Positions 8,279 through 16,421 of a stretch of DNA of 64,000 bases are shown one piece after another. The position numbers were made by a program, and so were the translations under genes. This DNA comes from Lacunisphaera sp. (GTDB taxonomy: Bacteria; Verrucomicrobiota; Verrucomicrobiia; Opitutales; Opitutaceae): assembly GCA_029945445.1 (NCBI GenBank), contig JAQSCO010000053.1, positions 62,001-126,000 of the forward strand, given 5' to 3'. The notes beneath the pieces are model-generated. The model was not told where the DNA came from and did no database searches. It saw only the letters and a program-made list of their open reading frames with translations. Numbering within the stretch: position 1 is the stretch's first letter; each line of letters starts with the position of its first letter.

Positions 8279-9292
8279 TCAACGCTCCTCGAGATCCTGC
8301 AGCGCGATGAACGCGCCGCCATGCTGGTAGGCGACCTCGCGCATCAGGTTCGCGAATTTCACCCCCGTATTGCCCATGGAAAAACCCATCCGCACCGCCG
8401 TGGGGAAACCGATGGCGTTGATGGTCACCCGGCGCTTGCCGTCCTTGTTGCGCGGGTTGAGTTCATCGAGCCGTTTCAGGACGGCGTCGGCCGTGCCGGT
8501 GAACTCGTCGCCGAGGACGAAGATCGTCATCTTCATCTGGTCGTTGTTCTGGTCGAGCAGCGTGCGCAGGGCCCGCACGATGCCGGGCACGGGATTGCTG
8601 TTGCTGAATTCGCGGTAATTAAGGAGCGCCCGCTTGATGGTGGTGCGCACCTCGGGGCTGTCCGGCAGCCATTTCTCCTCGGCGCGCCCGCTGAGGATGA
8701 AGCGGCCGTCGGCGTCGAAGAACTGTACCCCCTCGATCTGGGGATAGGCGTCCAGCACCTCGTCGAATTTTCGCAGGGCGATCGCCCAGATCCTTTCCGT
8801 GGCGGGATCGCGCATGCTCCCGGAGGTGTCGATGATGAACGCCACGAAGTTGCTGCTGGCCGGCAGCCCGAGCGGTGTCGGCTGGATATTCTCATTCAAC
8901 AGCCGGTCCGACTTCTTCTGCATGGCGGCGATGTCCCGCTTGAGCTTGTCCAGGTCCACGACCAGCGCCTTCTGGCCCTGCTTCTGCATCTGGAGCTTGT
9001 GGTCCATGTCGTCGAGCAGGCCCTTGAGGTTTTCGTCGATGCGCTGGGCCTCGAGCACGAGTTTCGCGGCGTCCGCGTGCCCGGTGATGAGATCGCCCTT
9101 GCGCTCATTGAGCGCCGCCATCTGGGCCAGGTAGGCGGCCGCGGCCTGCCGCAGCTGTTCGCGGGCCGCCTGCATGTTCTTGTCCTGCTTGTCCACCGAC
9201 AGCACGAACAGGAGGATGACCGCCCCGAACCCGCAGCAAATGCAGTCGAGGAAGGCCAGGCTGAAGATCGTGGTGGGGCGGCGGCGGATCAT
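8279..9292 (-). CDS. Membrane-anchored VWA-domain protein with ExbD/MotB-like N-terminal helix (intact MIDAS)
   Basis: 337 residues from ATG at 9292, overlapping the stop of the upstream VWA gene as ATGA. The N-terminus RRRPTTIFSLAFLDCICCGF leads into one transmembrane helix containing an Asp (FLDC) placed as in ExbD (FIDV) and MotB. A coiled-coil-like region (about 35-125) connects to a von Willebrand A domain with an intact metal-ion-dependent adhesion site start, FIIDTSGSM (about 150-158), and a later FVLGDEF. It is a paralogue of the neighbouring gene. By analogy with proton-channel B subunits, the VWA domain would take the place of the peptidoglycan-binding OmpA domain outside the membrane. 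The role is inferred; the domains are visible. Confidence 0.88.
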   Translation of the reverse strand: MIRRRPTTIFSLAFLDCICCGFGAVILLFVLSVDKQDKNMQAAREQLRQAAAAYLAQMAALNERKGDLITGHADAAKLVLEAQRIDENLKGLLDDMDHKLQMQKQGQKALVVDLDKLKRDIAAMQKKSDRLLNENIQPTPLGLPASSNFVAFIIDTSGSMRDPATERIWAIALRKFDEVLDAYPQIEGVQFFDADGRFILSGRAEEKWLPDSPEVRTTIKRALLNYREFSNSNPVPGIVRALRTLLDQNNDQMKMTIFVLGDEFTGTADAVLKRLDELNPRNKDGKRRVTINAIGFPTAVRMGFSMGNTGVKFANLMREVAYQHGGAFIALQDLEER

Positions 9293-10356
9293 GTGTCGGG
9301 CCAGTCGGCGGAGGGGCTGACGAGGGCGCCCCGCGTGAGTCCGGCCAATTCCCAGTAGAGCGCGGGGGCGCCCGGGTCGCCGGTGGTCGGAAAGAGGATC
9401 GTGCTCACCGGAATGCGCGGCGGCAGCTGGCGCACGGCCTGGCGCATGTAGGCGACCCGCGCCTCGTCGTTGGTCGAGCCGGTGTTGGGCGAACTGTCAC
9501 TGGTGGTGGGCAGGCCGTCGGTGAGGAGGATGATCGAATCCGGCAGGGTCGGCAGGTAGCGCACCGTGGTGAAGGCCCGCTCGAGGTTGGCCGAGCCCTG
9601 CGGCACGACCTGCCGCAGGCGGGTCAGCGCCTCCTGCACCGCTGGCCGGTCGGAGCGCGCGATCCACTGCTCGCTGCGGTTCGGCAGCAAGGGCACCGTT
9701 TCATCATTGAAGAGCAGGATCTGGAAATGCGCGTCCGGGTTGAGCGTGGCGACCATCCAGTCGAGGGCCTTGAGGGTACGCTGCCACTTGGGCGCCTCGC
9801 GTTTCTTGAAATCCGGATCCTCCAGCCGCGCAATGGCGTCGTCGAGGGTGTCCCCCAGCATGCTGCCGGATGTGCGCACGAGGAACAGGACGTTGTTTCC
9901 GTCCAGCTTGACGCCGGTCAGATACTGGCGCCGGGACTCGTTGGGAATGGGCACCGGCTGGTCCTCCTCGGTCGGCAGGGCTTTCTTTTCGCCGAGCAGC
10001 TTGTCGAGCGCGTCCTTCAGCGCGCCGGTTTCCTGCAGCAGGAGCAGCAGTTCCTTCTGGCGGTTGGTGAGGTTGACCTGCTCGCCGGAATTCTTGGTCT
10101 TGAGCTGCTCGAGCATCGTCTGCGCCGCCGCCAGCATCTTTTCGAGGCTGTCGAACTCGGCCTGGCTCGCCTTCGCCTGGCTCGCCAGCGCGTTCACGCG
10201 CGCCTGCACCTGCTCCAGGGTCTCGGAGTCCCGGTTTTTCTGCTGGGCGACGGTCAGGATGTAGATCAGCAGCACCGCGCCGAAGCCGCAGCAGATGCAG
10301 TCCAGGAACGCCATGCTGAACACCTCCGTGTCGCGGCGTTTGGCGGTGATCGACAT
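9289..10356 (-). CDS. Membrane-anchored VWA-domain protein with ExbD/MotB-like N-terminal helix (degenerate MIDAS)
   Basis: 355 residues from ATG at 10356, 18 bp after the Hsp70-like gene ends. The layout is the same as its downstream paralogue: FSMAFLDCICCGFGAVLLIY membrane helix with one buried Asp, a coiled-coil-like stretch (about 40-125), then a VWA domain. Here the first metal-ligand motif reads VRTSGSM rather than DTSGSM, so the key Asp is Arg; the later LLTDGLPT element is intact. Metal binding is therefore probably lost or altered, which suggests two non-equivalent subunits. Four-base overlap with the next gene indicates coupled translation. Confidence 0.88.
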   Translation of the reverse strand: MSITAKRRDTEVFSMAFLDCICCGFGAVLLIYILTVAQQKNRDSETLEQVQARVNALASQAKASQAEFDSLEKMLAAAQTMLEQLKTKNSGEQVNLTNRQKELLLLLQETGALKDALDKLLGEKKALPTEEDQPVPIPNESRRQYLTGVKLDGNNVLFLVRTSGSMLGDTLDDAIARLEDPDFKKREAPKWQRTLKALDWMVATLNPDAHFQILLFNDETVPLLPNRSEQWIARSDRPAVQEALTRLRQVVPQGSANLERAFTTVRYLPTLPDSIILLTDGLPTTSDSSPNTGSTNDEARVAYMRQAVRQLPPRIPVSTILFPTTGDPGAPALYWELAGLTRGALVSPSADWPDT

Positions 10357-10374
10357 GGGCGGAGCGCGCCGGGG

Positions 10375-11868
10375 TTACGCCGGCGGCCGGGCCGGCGGGA
10401 GGCAATGGGCGAACAGCAGGTCGGTCGACGCCGCCCCGGAGCGGATGACGAGCCGGTCGCCGGCTTCGAGCACCGTGCGGGTCGGCCGGGCGCTGCCGTT
10501 TGGGGCCGGAGCCGGGCCGGCCTCCACGAACCAGAGGTGGCCGCCCTCCCGCTGCAATTGCACCAGGCATTCCGCGGCGGTGTTGAAGGACTCGGGCAGG
10601 GTGAGATCGGGACCCGCGCTGGTCGAGCCGATGGTGAAGCCGCCGTTGCCCCCGAGCACATGGCCGACGCCATTGATGATGACATGGGTGGGCAGCGGGC
10701 GGGCGCCGGTCGTCCTGACCTTGTGCAGGTGCGCCTCCCATGGCGTGCCGGTGGACCGTTTCACCTCGGCCAGCGGGACGGCGGTCTCCACCGGAACATC
10801 CGCCAGGTCCTGCACCTGCCAACGGGTGGCCCCGACGAGGGCGGCGCCGCAGGCGGCGGCGCCTGCCGGCAGCCGGAGCAGGCGCATGAAGCCGGCGGCC
10901 CGTAGCCGGGACTCGAGTCCGGGCACGCTGGCGGCGCGGGGCGTGAGCGCCACCGTGATGGGCTCGGTATGCTCGGACATCTTGTGCACCAGCATCTGCA
11001 CCCCCTGCTGCAGCATCCCGGCAATGCTCGTGGCGTCCAGGCCCAGCTGGTCGTGCGTGGCGGTCATTTCGTAGGCCCGCCGCGTGGTGTTGATCTGGTA
11101 GCGGAACTCGGGCGCCCCGCTCATGATGAAATCCTTGGTCTGGCGGTAGAAGCTCTGCTCGATCAGGCCGTCCTCGAGAATGTCGAAGGCCGTATGCTTG
11201 AGAAAGCGGTTGCCCATCGCGGCGGTGAGGTGCTTGAGGAGCGGGGCATAACCGGCGGGGGCGAGGTGCGCGAAGTCCCGGCGCACGAACTGCGCCCCCT
11301 CCGCCACGTGCAGCGAAATGTCCGCGCCCCCGAGCTGGATGTCGATCACCACGACGGGCAGGTTGGGATTGATGCCCGGGCCGCGCGGGTCGCACAGCGC
11401 GGCCGAGGCCATGTCCAGCACGCCGGCCAGCGGCAGACCGAGCTCGCCCGCCATCCCGAGCAGCAGGCCGACCTTTTGCTCCTCGGTGGCGGCGTCCTTC
11501 AGGTAGAAGCTCGGCACGGCCAGCACGAGTTTGTCCGGCGCACCGGCCGCGGCGGTCAGCTGCCGGCTGAAATCGCGCAGGAAATAAAAGGCGAGCTCGG
11601 AGAACGACGGGGCCTTGCCCTCCGCATTCAGGGCGGAGGGTTCGTGGGAGAGCTTGTCCCAGAAGTCGTGGCAGATCTGCCGGGGATGCACGAACCACAC
11701 GTCCTCCGCGGGACGGCCGAACAGGAACTTCTGGCCGTTGTGGTAGGCAAAGCCCGGCCAGTCGGAGAGGCCGTCCTTCTCGCCGCGCGCCAGCAGCCGC
11801 GGTTCATCCTTCTCGCACACCGCGGCCTCGAATCCCGCGTTGCACAGCTCGATGCCGATGGTGGCCAT
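10375..11868 (-). CDS. Hsp70/actin-fold (ASKHA) ATPase-like protein
   Basis: 497 residues from ATG at 11868, 17 bp after the proton-channel gene stop; a longer reading to 12336 overlaps that gene antiframe and is rejected. The first ~370 residues follow the Hsp70/actin layout: an N-terminal strand with MATIGIELCNAGFEAAV, FGRPAEDV, then LVLAVPSFYLKDAATEEQK (compare VPAYF in DnaK), the second phosphate-loop-like VVVIDIQLGGADISLHVAEG, and a helical insert with YQINTTRRAYEM. There is no DnaK-type peptide-binding domain; the C-terminal part has beta-rich segments of unknown type. The canonical DLGGGT is only partly kept (DIQLGGADI), so ATPase activity is uncertain. It may switch or assemble the membrane complex encoded around it. 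Confidence 0.82.
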   Translation of the reverse strand: MATIGIELCNAGFEAAVCEKDEPRLLARGEKDGLSDWPGFAYHNGQKFLFGRPAEDVWFVHPRQICHDFWDKLSHEPSALNAEGKAPSFSELAFYFLRDFSRQLTAAAGAPDKLVLAVPSFYLKDAATEEQKVGLLLGMAGELGLPLAGVLDMASAALCDPRGPGINPNLPVVVIDIQLGGADISLHVAEGAQFVRRDFAHLAPAGYAPLLKHLTAAMGNRFLKHTAFDILEDGLIEQSFYRQTKDFIMSGAPEFRYQINTTRRAYEMTATHDQLGLDATSIAGMLQQGVQMLVHKMSEHTEPITVALTPRAASVPGLESRLRAAGFMRLLRLPAGAAACGAALVGATRWQVQDLADVPVETAVPLAEVKRSTGTPWEAHLHKVRTTGARPLPTHVIINGVGHVLGGNGGFTIGSTSAGPDLTLPESFNTAAECLVQLQREGGHLWFVEAGPAPAPNGSARPTRTVLEAGDRLVIRSGAASTDLLFAHCLPPARPPA

Positions 11869-11885
11869 GGCGCTGGGATCCTGGC

Positions 11886-12752
11886 TCAGGAATAGACTTC
11901 CCGGGACTCGTCCTTGGCGGGCACCTTCATCATGTCGATGAGTTTGTCGCGGCAGTATTTCTGGATCTCGATGATCAGGGACTCCTGGCTCGATTGGACG
12001 ATGTGCAGCACATACATCAGGGCGATGCAGAGCATGAGGCCCACGAGGGTGGAGTTGAACGCCAGGCCCAGCCAGGTGGTGACGGCGGAGAGGTTGCCCT
12101 TGATCGCCTCCTCGGCAAACGACAGCGCGTCGCCGATGCCGCGCACGGTGCCGACGAAGCCGATGGCGGGGATGGACCAGGCGATGTAACGGATGAGGGA
12201 GAGCGACGAGTCGAGCTGGTCGGCCGCCAGTTCCGCGCGCTCCCGCACGGCGGCGGACGCATCCTGGATCGAGTTGGTGGCATGGAAGCGGTGCAAGGCG
12301 GCCAGCAGGCATTCCGGCAGCAGCCGTTCGCGCCATTTGGGTTCGCGCTCGACCGTGGTCTTGAGCTCCTTGTAACGATCGAGCGCATCCTCGGGAATGA
12401 TGCGCTCGCCGGGCTGGACAGGGACGAAGTCCCGATCGAGCAACTTGCGCTCGCGCTCGACCACGACGAATTTGTAGGCGAGGAACAGGATGCCCCAGAT
12501 GAAGAAGATGACCTCCGTCTCAGGCTCCGGGTCTTTGATGATGAGAAGGATGGGGCGTTCCTGGATGCGGCTGCCCGAGAGCTTGCTGGCCGGCTGGTTC
12601 AGCATCACCTGCCGCTCGATCAGCAGTTCGGCGGCGCGCGGTCGCACCACGGCGCGGTAGAATAGCTCCACGCCGATGATGACGGCGATCAGCAGGAGCA
12701 CGTTGGGGACAAGGAACTCCAGCGAGAAAATGCCCTTGTTTCGTGAGGCCAT
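11886..12752 (-). CDS. MotA/TolQ/ExbB-type proton-channel subunit
   Basis: 288 residues from ATG at 12752. Four membrane helices are visible: FLVPNVLLLIAVIIGVELFY (about 14-33), EVIFFIWGILFLAYKFVV (about 79-97), IRYIAWSIPAIGFVGTVRGI (about 190-210) and TTWLGLAFNSTLVGLMLCIA (about 227-246). The last two with the GFVGTVRGIGDAL link match the MotA_ExbB core (PF01618), whose subunits form the pentamer around two B-subunit helices. A cytoplasmic domain lies between helices 2 and 3. First gene of the operon with the Hsp70-like and the two VWA genes; the latter supply plausible B subunits. The two-helix extra N-terminus is more MotA/ZorA-like than ExbB-like. Confidence 0.92.
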   Translation of the reverse strand: MASRNKGIFSLEFLVPNVLLLIAVIIGVELFYRAVVRPRAAELLIERQVMLNQPASKLSGSRIQERPILLIIKDPEPETEVIFFIWGILFLAYKFVVVERERKLLDRDFVPVQPGERIIPEDALDRYKELKTTVEREPKWRERLLPECLLAALHRFHATNSIQDASAAVRERAELAADQLDSSLSLIRYIAWSIPAIGFVGTVRGIGDALSFAEEAIKGNLSAVTTWLGLAFNSTLVGLMLCIALMYVLHIVQSSQESLIIEIQKYCRDKLIDMMKVPAKDESREVYS

Positions 12753-12837
12753 GTTTCTAGTGTGGGGTTAAGGCAAAAGCTCCGGACGCAGGTTTGGGTT
12801 GCCAGATAAATTACACCGAAAAAAACACCGCGTGATT

Positions 12838-12866
12838 CATATAGGCAGGATTGCGAAAAAAGCCAA
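12838..12866 (-). promoter_or_regulatory. Candidate sigma-70-type promoter of the channel/VWA operon
   Basis: On the minus strand, TTGGCT (12866-12861) and TATATG (12843-12838) are separated by exactly 17 bp, each matching the consensus at four of six positions. It lies 86 bp upstream of the ATG at 12752 in the divergent intergenic region. No other good candidate is seen there. Confidence 0.4.
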
Positions 12867-12914
12867 TCCGAGTAGCGTCCCTCCGTCAAACCCGCATCCG
12901 ATCTACCCTGAAGT

Positions 12915-13562
12915 ATGGCCCGATCACTCACCTCATCGCCCTTGGTTCGGAAAATCACGATCGGCAGCCTGATCGTGATCATGGCCGCCAGCAACGGCTG
13001 CCAGGTGGCGCCGTCTAAAACGATGTCGGGCGCCGGCCCCGGCGCCGGGGCCGGCGCGGTGGTCGGCGGCTTGGCCGGCAGCGCGAGCGGCAACTCCGGC
13101 CAGGGCGTGCTGGCCGGGGCCGCCGCCGGCGCGATCATCGGCGGCATCATCGGCCTCACCCAGGAGATGAAGGAACGCAAGGAGCAGGATCGCCTCTCCC
13201 AGGAGCGGGCCTACCAGCAGGACCTCGCCAAGAAACGGGGCGAGGAGGCGAAGATGAAGGCCGCGATGGAGGAGGAGATGGCCGTGGCCCAGGGCTTCCA
13301 GATTTCTGATCTTGAGCTGAATGAAGCGCTGAAGAAAACGGAAAGCGCCAGCACCCGGCTCGCGAAGCTGAAGGAAGAACGCAATGCCGCGCTCGCGAAA
13401 AAGAAAACCCTCGACGATGCCCAGGAAAAACTTCTGACCACCGAGGCGGAGATCGCCCGGCTGGAGGAGGAACTGGCGCGCCTCCGCGGCGACAAGGTGG
13501 CCGGAACTGCCGACAAGGCCGCGGCGCCCGCCACCGCCCCAATCTCCGCCCCGAAAAACTGA
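12915..13562 (+). CDS. Glycine-zipper lipoprotein with coiled coil
   Basis: 215 residues from ATG at 12915. The N-terminal hydrophobic segment (ITIGSLIVIMAASNGC) ends in a weak lipobox. It is followed by a glycine-zipper region (about 40-80: GAGPGAGAGAVVGGLAGSAS and GAAAGAIIGGIIGL), the membrane-inserting motif of the YMGG/SlyB/17-kDa antigen type. The rest is charged and heptad-like (about 90-190), clearly coiled coil. It is divergent from the proton-channel operon, across a 162-bp intergenic region, which suggests shared regulation. Probably an envelope structural protein; no enzyme motif. Confidence 0.85.
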   Translation: MARSLTSSPLVRKITIGSLIVIMAASNGCQVAPSKTMSGAGPGAGAGAVVGGLAGSASGNSGQGVLAGAAAGAIIGGIIGLTQEMKERKEQDRLSQERAYQQDLAKKRGEEAKMKAAMEEEMAVAQGFQISDLELNEALKKTESASTRLAKLKEERNAALAKKKTLDDAQEKLLTTEAEIARLEEELARLRGDKVAGTADKAAAPATAPISAPKN

Positions 13563-13604
13563 TCCCTTTCCTGCGTTCCCTCCTGTCTCACCCAGAGTCC
13601 GGCC

Positions 13605-14357
13605 ATGAAACCCACGCCTGTTCCCCCCTTCGGCAGCGTGACTGCCCTGACCTCGCTGGCCCTCCTGCTGGGCGGCTGCTCCACCTCCTATGTCGTGCAG
13701 GTCGACGCCATCAGCCAACCAACCACCGTCGCGGAAACCGGCCAGCCGGCCCCTCCGCCCCAGTCGTATAGCATCCATGTCACCAACCCGCGGCTGGATG
13801 AAAGCAGCCTGCGCTACAAGGAGGTCGAGAATTACGTGAAGACCGCCCTTTCCGGCAAGGGCATGTATGAGGCGCCCCGGCCCGAGAAAGCCGATGTCGT
13901 GATCGACATCGACTACGGCATCGATGCGCCGCGCATGAAATTCGAGACCATCAGCACCCCGATCTATACCGAAATGCCCGGTGAACTCATCACGACCTCG
14001 GTTCCGGTCTACAATGCAGCCGGCCGGATCGTGGGTTTCAATATGGTCACGACGCGCGGCCCGTCGCGCACGGAATTGCTCGGCATGGCGGAGGAAATCC
14101 AGCCGGTCATTGTCTATGAGAAGTATCTGAAGGTCACGGCGCGCTCCACCCCTCAACAAGCCGGCGAGGGCCGCGCGCCCGCCGAGGTCTGGAGCGTCAA
14201 TGTCTCCGCCGAGGATAACAGCCGCGAATTGCGCAAATACCTGCCCATCCTTGCCTCGGCCACCGCCGACTACATCGGCACCAACACCAAGGAGTCGAAG
14301 TCCGTCAAGATCCGCGAGGGCGACGAGGCCGTGGGCTTCATCAAGAAAGGCATCTGA
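13605..14357 (+). CDS. Lipoprotein, paralogue of the next gene
   Basis: 250 residues from ATG at 13605, 42 bp after the glycine-zipper gene. Lipoprotein signal (ALLLGGC at the end of a hydrophobic stretch). The mature part starts STSYVVQVDAISQ and later has KADVVIDIDYGIDAPRMKF, VIVYEKYLKVTARS, VWSVNVSAEDNSRELRKYLP and ADYIGTN. These blocks recur in the gene at 14396 with conservative changes, so the two are tandem duplicates. The pattern resembles DUF4136-type lipoproteins, but I am not certain of the family. Likely outer-membrane-anchored on the periplasmic side or at the surface. Confidence 0.85.
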   Translation: MKPTPVPPFGSVTALTSLALLLGGCSTSYVVQVDAISQPTTVAETGQPAPPPQSYSIHVTNPRLDESSLRYKEVENYVKTALSGKGMYEAPRPEKADVVIDIDYGIDAPRMKFETISTPIYTEMPGELITTSVPVYNAAGRIVGFNMVTTRGPSRTELLGMAEEIQPVIVYEKYLKVTARSTPQQAGEGRAPAEVWSVNVSAEDNSRELRKYLPILASATADYIGTNTKESKSVKIREGDEAVGFIKKGI

Positions 14358-14395
14358 TCCGGGTCCGATCCCGGCCGAATCTCCTCCCCCGCCTA

Positions 14396-15067
14396 ATGGC
14401 CGCCCCCACTCCCTTGCTGCGCCTGCTTGCCGCAGGCGCGTTGGCTCTCCTCCTGGCCTTGGCCGGATGCCAGACGGTCAATGACGTCGCGATCGACGCG
14501 ATCAGCAACACCGACAAGCCCCTCGGAACCTCCTACCGCCTGGAGATCCATGAACTGAGCGGCGGCGTGGAGAAGGAACTGCAGGCCGTGGCCGTGGCCC
14601 GCGTCCGGGAGGCCCTGGCCTCCCGCGGCCTGTATGAGGCGCCGGCCGGCACCCGGCCCGACATGGTGATCCAATGCGAATACGGCGTGTCCCCCCCGCA
14701 CATCAAGATCATCTATAAATCATCCGGGGACAATATTCCCGGCGTGAGCCTCATCCAGCAGCCGGGCGCCAGGCCGATCATCGTATACGAGAAATACATC
14801 AAGCTCAGCGCCCGTGAACCGGCCGCCACCACCGCCCGCGGCACCGGCAAGCCCACCGAGGAATTGTGGAGCGTCCACACGACGGTCGAGGATACCGTGA
14901 AGAATCTGGAGCCCTACCTGCCAGTGCTCGCCGCCGCGGCCATCGGCTACATCGGGCAGAACTCCATACAAGAATTGCATCTTCCCCTCAAGACCAGTGA
15001 CGCCCTGGTCACGCTGGGGCACCGGAACCCGCCGCCCGGGACGGCCCCGCCGCCGGCGGGGAAATAA
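14396..15067 (+). CDS. Lipoprotein, paralogue of the previous gene
   Basis: 223 residues from ATG at 14396. Lipobox LALAGC, then QTVNDVAIDAISN (compare VVQVDAIS in the preceding gene), MVIQCEYGVSPPHIKI, IIVYEKYIKLSAREP, ELWSVHTTVEDTVKNLEPYL and IGYIGQNS. It is shorter than its partner mainly in the middle. The two lipoproteins probably work together or as a heteromer. Its 3' end overlaps a small predicted gene on the other strand by 59 bp. Confidence 0.85.
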   Translation: MAAPTPLLRLLAAGALALLLALAGCQTVNDVAIDAISNTDKPLGTSYRLEIHELSGGVEKELQAVAVARVREALASRGLYEAPAGTRPDMVIQCEYGVSPPHIKIIYKSSGDNIPGVSLIQQPGARPIIVYEKYIKLSAREPAATTARGTGKPTEELWSVHTTVEDTVKNLEPYLPVLAAAAIGYIGQNSIQELHLPLKTSDALVTLGHRNPPPGTAPPPAGK

Positions 15068-15293
15068 TCCGCTGCGGGCCGGGCTGGACGTAGTCGGCCG
15101 GGTCGAGATATTTCCACTCGGCGCCGCGCGGGTTGTCCGTCACGCGCGACGGCACGTCGCAGAGCATCGTCGGGCGCGCTTTCGCCGGCGTGAAGGGTCC
15201 GGGCTCCCTCTTGCCGGCCTGCTTCCAGTAACTGCCCCACGCCGGCAGCGGGCCGGCGAAAACCAGTGCCAACAAGAACAGCCCGCCCACCAT
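15009..15293 (-). CDS. Small secreted protein of unknown function
   Basis: 94 residues from ATG at 15293. It starts with a signal-peptide-like segment (MVGGLFLLALVFAGPLPAWG) and continues GSYWKQAGKREPGPFTP, MLCDVPSRVTDNPRGAEWKY, LDPADYVQPGP. The Trp/Tyr/Cys content and varied composition look like a real protein rather than antisense noise, although its C-terminal 20 residues overlap the end of the lipoprotein gene on the other strand. No family recognised. Confidence 0.5.
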   Translation of the reverse strand: MVGGLFLLALVFAGPLPAWGSYWKQAGKREPGPFTPAKARPTMLCDVPSRVTDNPRGAEWKYLDPADYVQPGPQRIISPPAAGPSRAAGSGAPA

Positions 15294-15415
15294 GATCCGG
15301 CCCGGGGTGTTTTTCGCGCCGCCACCATAGCCGCACTCCGGGTGCGTCTAGTCGAACGGGCGGACCCGATTCCCGTTGAGCCGCGAGCGCGTTCCGCGTT
15401 TCGTTGCCTGCACCA

Positions 15416-16411
15416 ATGAATGCGCCGCTCAACCGCAAGATCCGCTGGGGTGTTCTCGGCTACGCGCGCATCGCCCGCGAAAGCGTCATGCCCGCCATCC
15501 AGCGTGCCGCGAACTCGGAGCTTTACGCACTGGCCTCGCGCGACGAGGCGAAGCTCGCCGAGGCGCGGACGCGCTTCCCCACCCTCAAGACCCATGTCGG
15601 CTATCCGGCGCTGCTGCGCGATCCCGCGGTGGACGCCGTCTACCTTCCGCTGCCCAACTCAGAGCACCGCGAGTGGACGATCCGTGCCGCGGAGCACGGC
15701 AAACACGTCCTCTGCGAGAAACCGCTCGGCCTGAACGCCGCCGAGTGCCGCGCGATGATCGCCGCCGCGGCGCAGCACAAGGTCCGCCTGATGGAGGCCT
15801 TCATGTATCGTTACACCGACCGCACCGCGCAGGTGCGCGCGGTGCTCCGCAGCGGCGTGCTCGGCGAGATCAAGTCCGTCAGCGCCACCTTCCGCTTCCT
15901 GCTCAACCGCCCGGGCACGATCAAGCTCCAGCCCGATCTCGGCGGCGGCGCGCTCTACGACGTCGGTTGCTACCCCGTTGACTTCATTGGCCTGGTCGCC
16001 GACGAGATCGCGCAGCAGCCCGGCTCCGGCGTGGCGCGGCCGGAGTCGGTCTCCGCCCAGTGCGAGCGCGTGGGCGGCGTGGACGTGAACTTTTCCGCGC
16101 TCCTGAAATATTCCTCCGGCCTGATCGCGGCGGCCCACTGCGGCTTCAACGCCCACAAGCGCGTTTGCGCGGAGATCACCGGCACGGCGGGCGTGCTGGA
16201 GATTCCCGACACCTATTTCGACAACGCCGGCGAGCTGACCCTCACCACCGGCGAGGAGCGCCGCGCCCTCCCCGTGGGGGAGAGCGACCGCTACCGCGCT
16301 GAGGTCGAGGATTTCGCCGCGGCAATCCGCGAGGACCGTCCGCCGCAGTTCCGCCTCGCCGAAACCCTCCGCAACGCCGAAGTGCTCGACCAACTCTTCG
16401 CCGCCGTCTAG
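15416..16411 (+). CDS. Gfo/Idh/MocA-family NAD(P)-dependent oxidoreductase
   Basis: 331 residues from ATG at 15416 (a TTG four codons upstream is less likely). N-terminal Rossmann fold with IRWGVLGYARIARESVMPAI, then AVDAVYLPLPNSEHREWTI and the family hallmark CEKPLGLNAAE whose Lys lies at the active site. The C-terminal alpha/beta domain has PDLGGGALYDVGCYPVDFI, the usual histidine/aspartate-containing helix region of GFO_IDH_MocA_C. These enzymes oxidise or reduce sugars and related polyols. The dinucleotide loop reads GVLGYARIA instead of the usual GxGxxG/A, a common variant in this family. Followed 10 bp later by pepT. Substrate cannot be told. Confidence 0.93.
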   Translation: MNAPLNRKIRWGVLGYARIARESVMPAIQRAANSELYALASRDEAKLAEARTRFPTLKTHVGYPALLRDPAVDAVYLPLPNSEHREWTIRAAEHGKHVLCEKPLGLNAAECRAMIAAAAQHKVRLMEAFMYRYTDRTAQVRAVLRSGVLGEIKSVSATFRFLLNRPGTIKLQPDLGGGALYDVGCYPVDFIGLVADEIAQQPGSGVARPESVSAQCERVGGVDVNFSALLKYSSGLIAAAHCGFNAHKRVCAEITGTAGVLEIPDTYFDNAGELTLTTGEERRALPVGESDRYRAEVEDFAAAIREDRPPQFRLAETLRNAEVLDQLFAAV

Positions 16412-16421
16412 TCCTTTTCCC

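Noticed and set aside
8279-12752. Zorya anti-phage system
   Set aside because: The channel subunit resembles ZorA, but the partner has VWA domains rather than ZorB's OmpA domain, and there is no ZorC, ZorD helicase or ZorE nuclease.
8279-12752. Ordinary flagellar stator or TonB/Tol system
   Set aside because: No flagellar genes, no TolA/TolB/Pal, and the B-like subunits lack a peptidoglycan-binding or short ExbD periplasmic domain.
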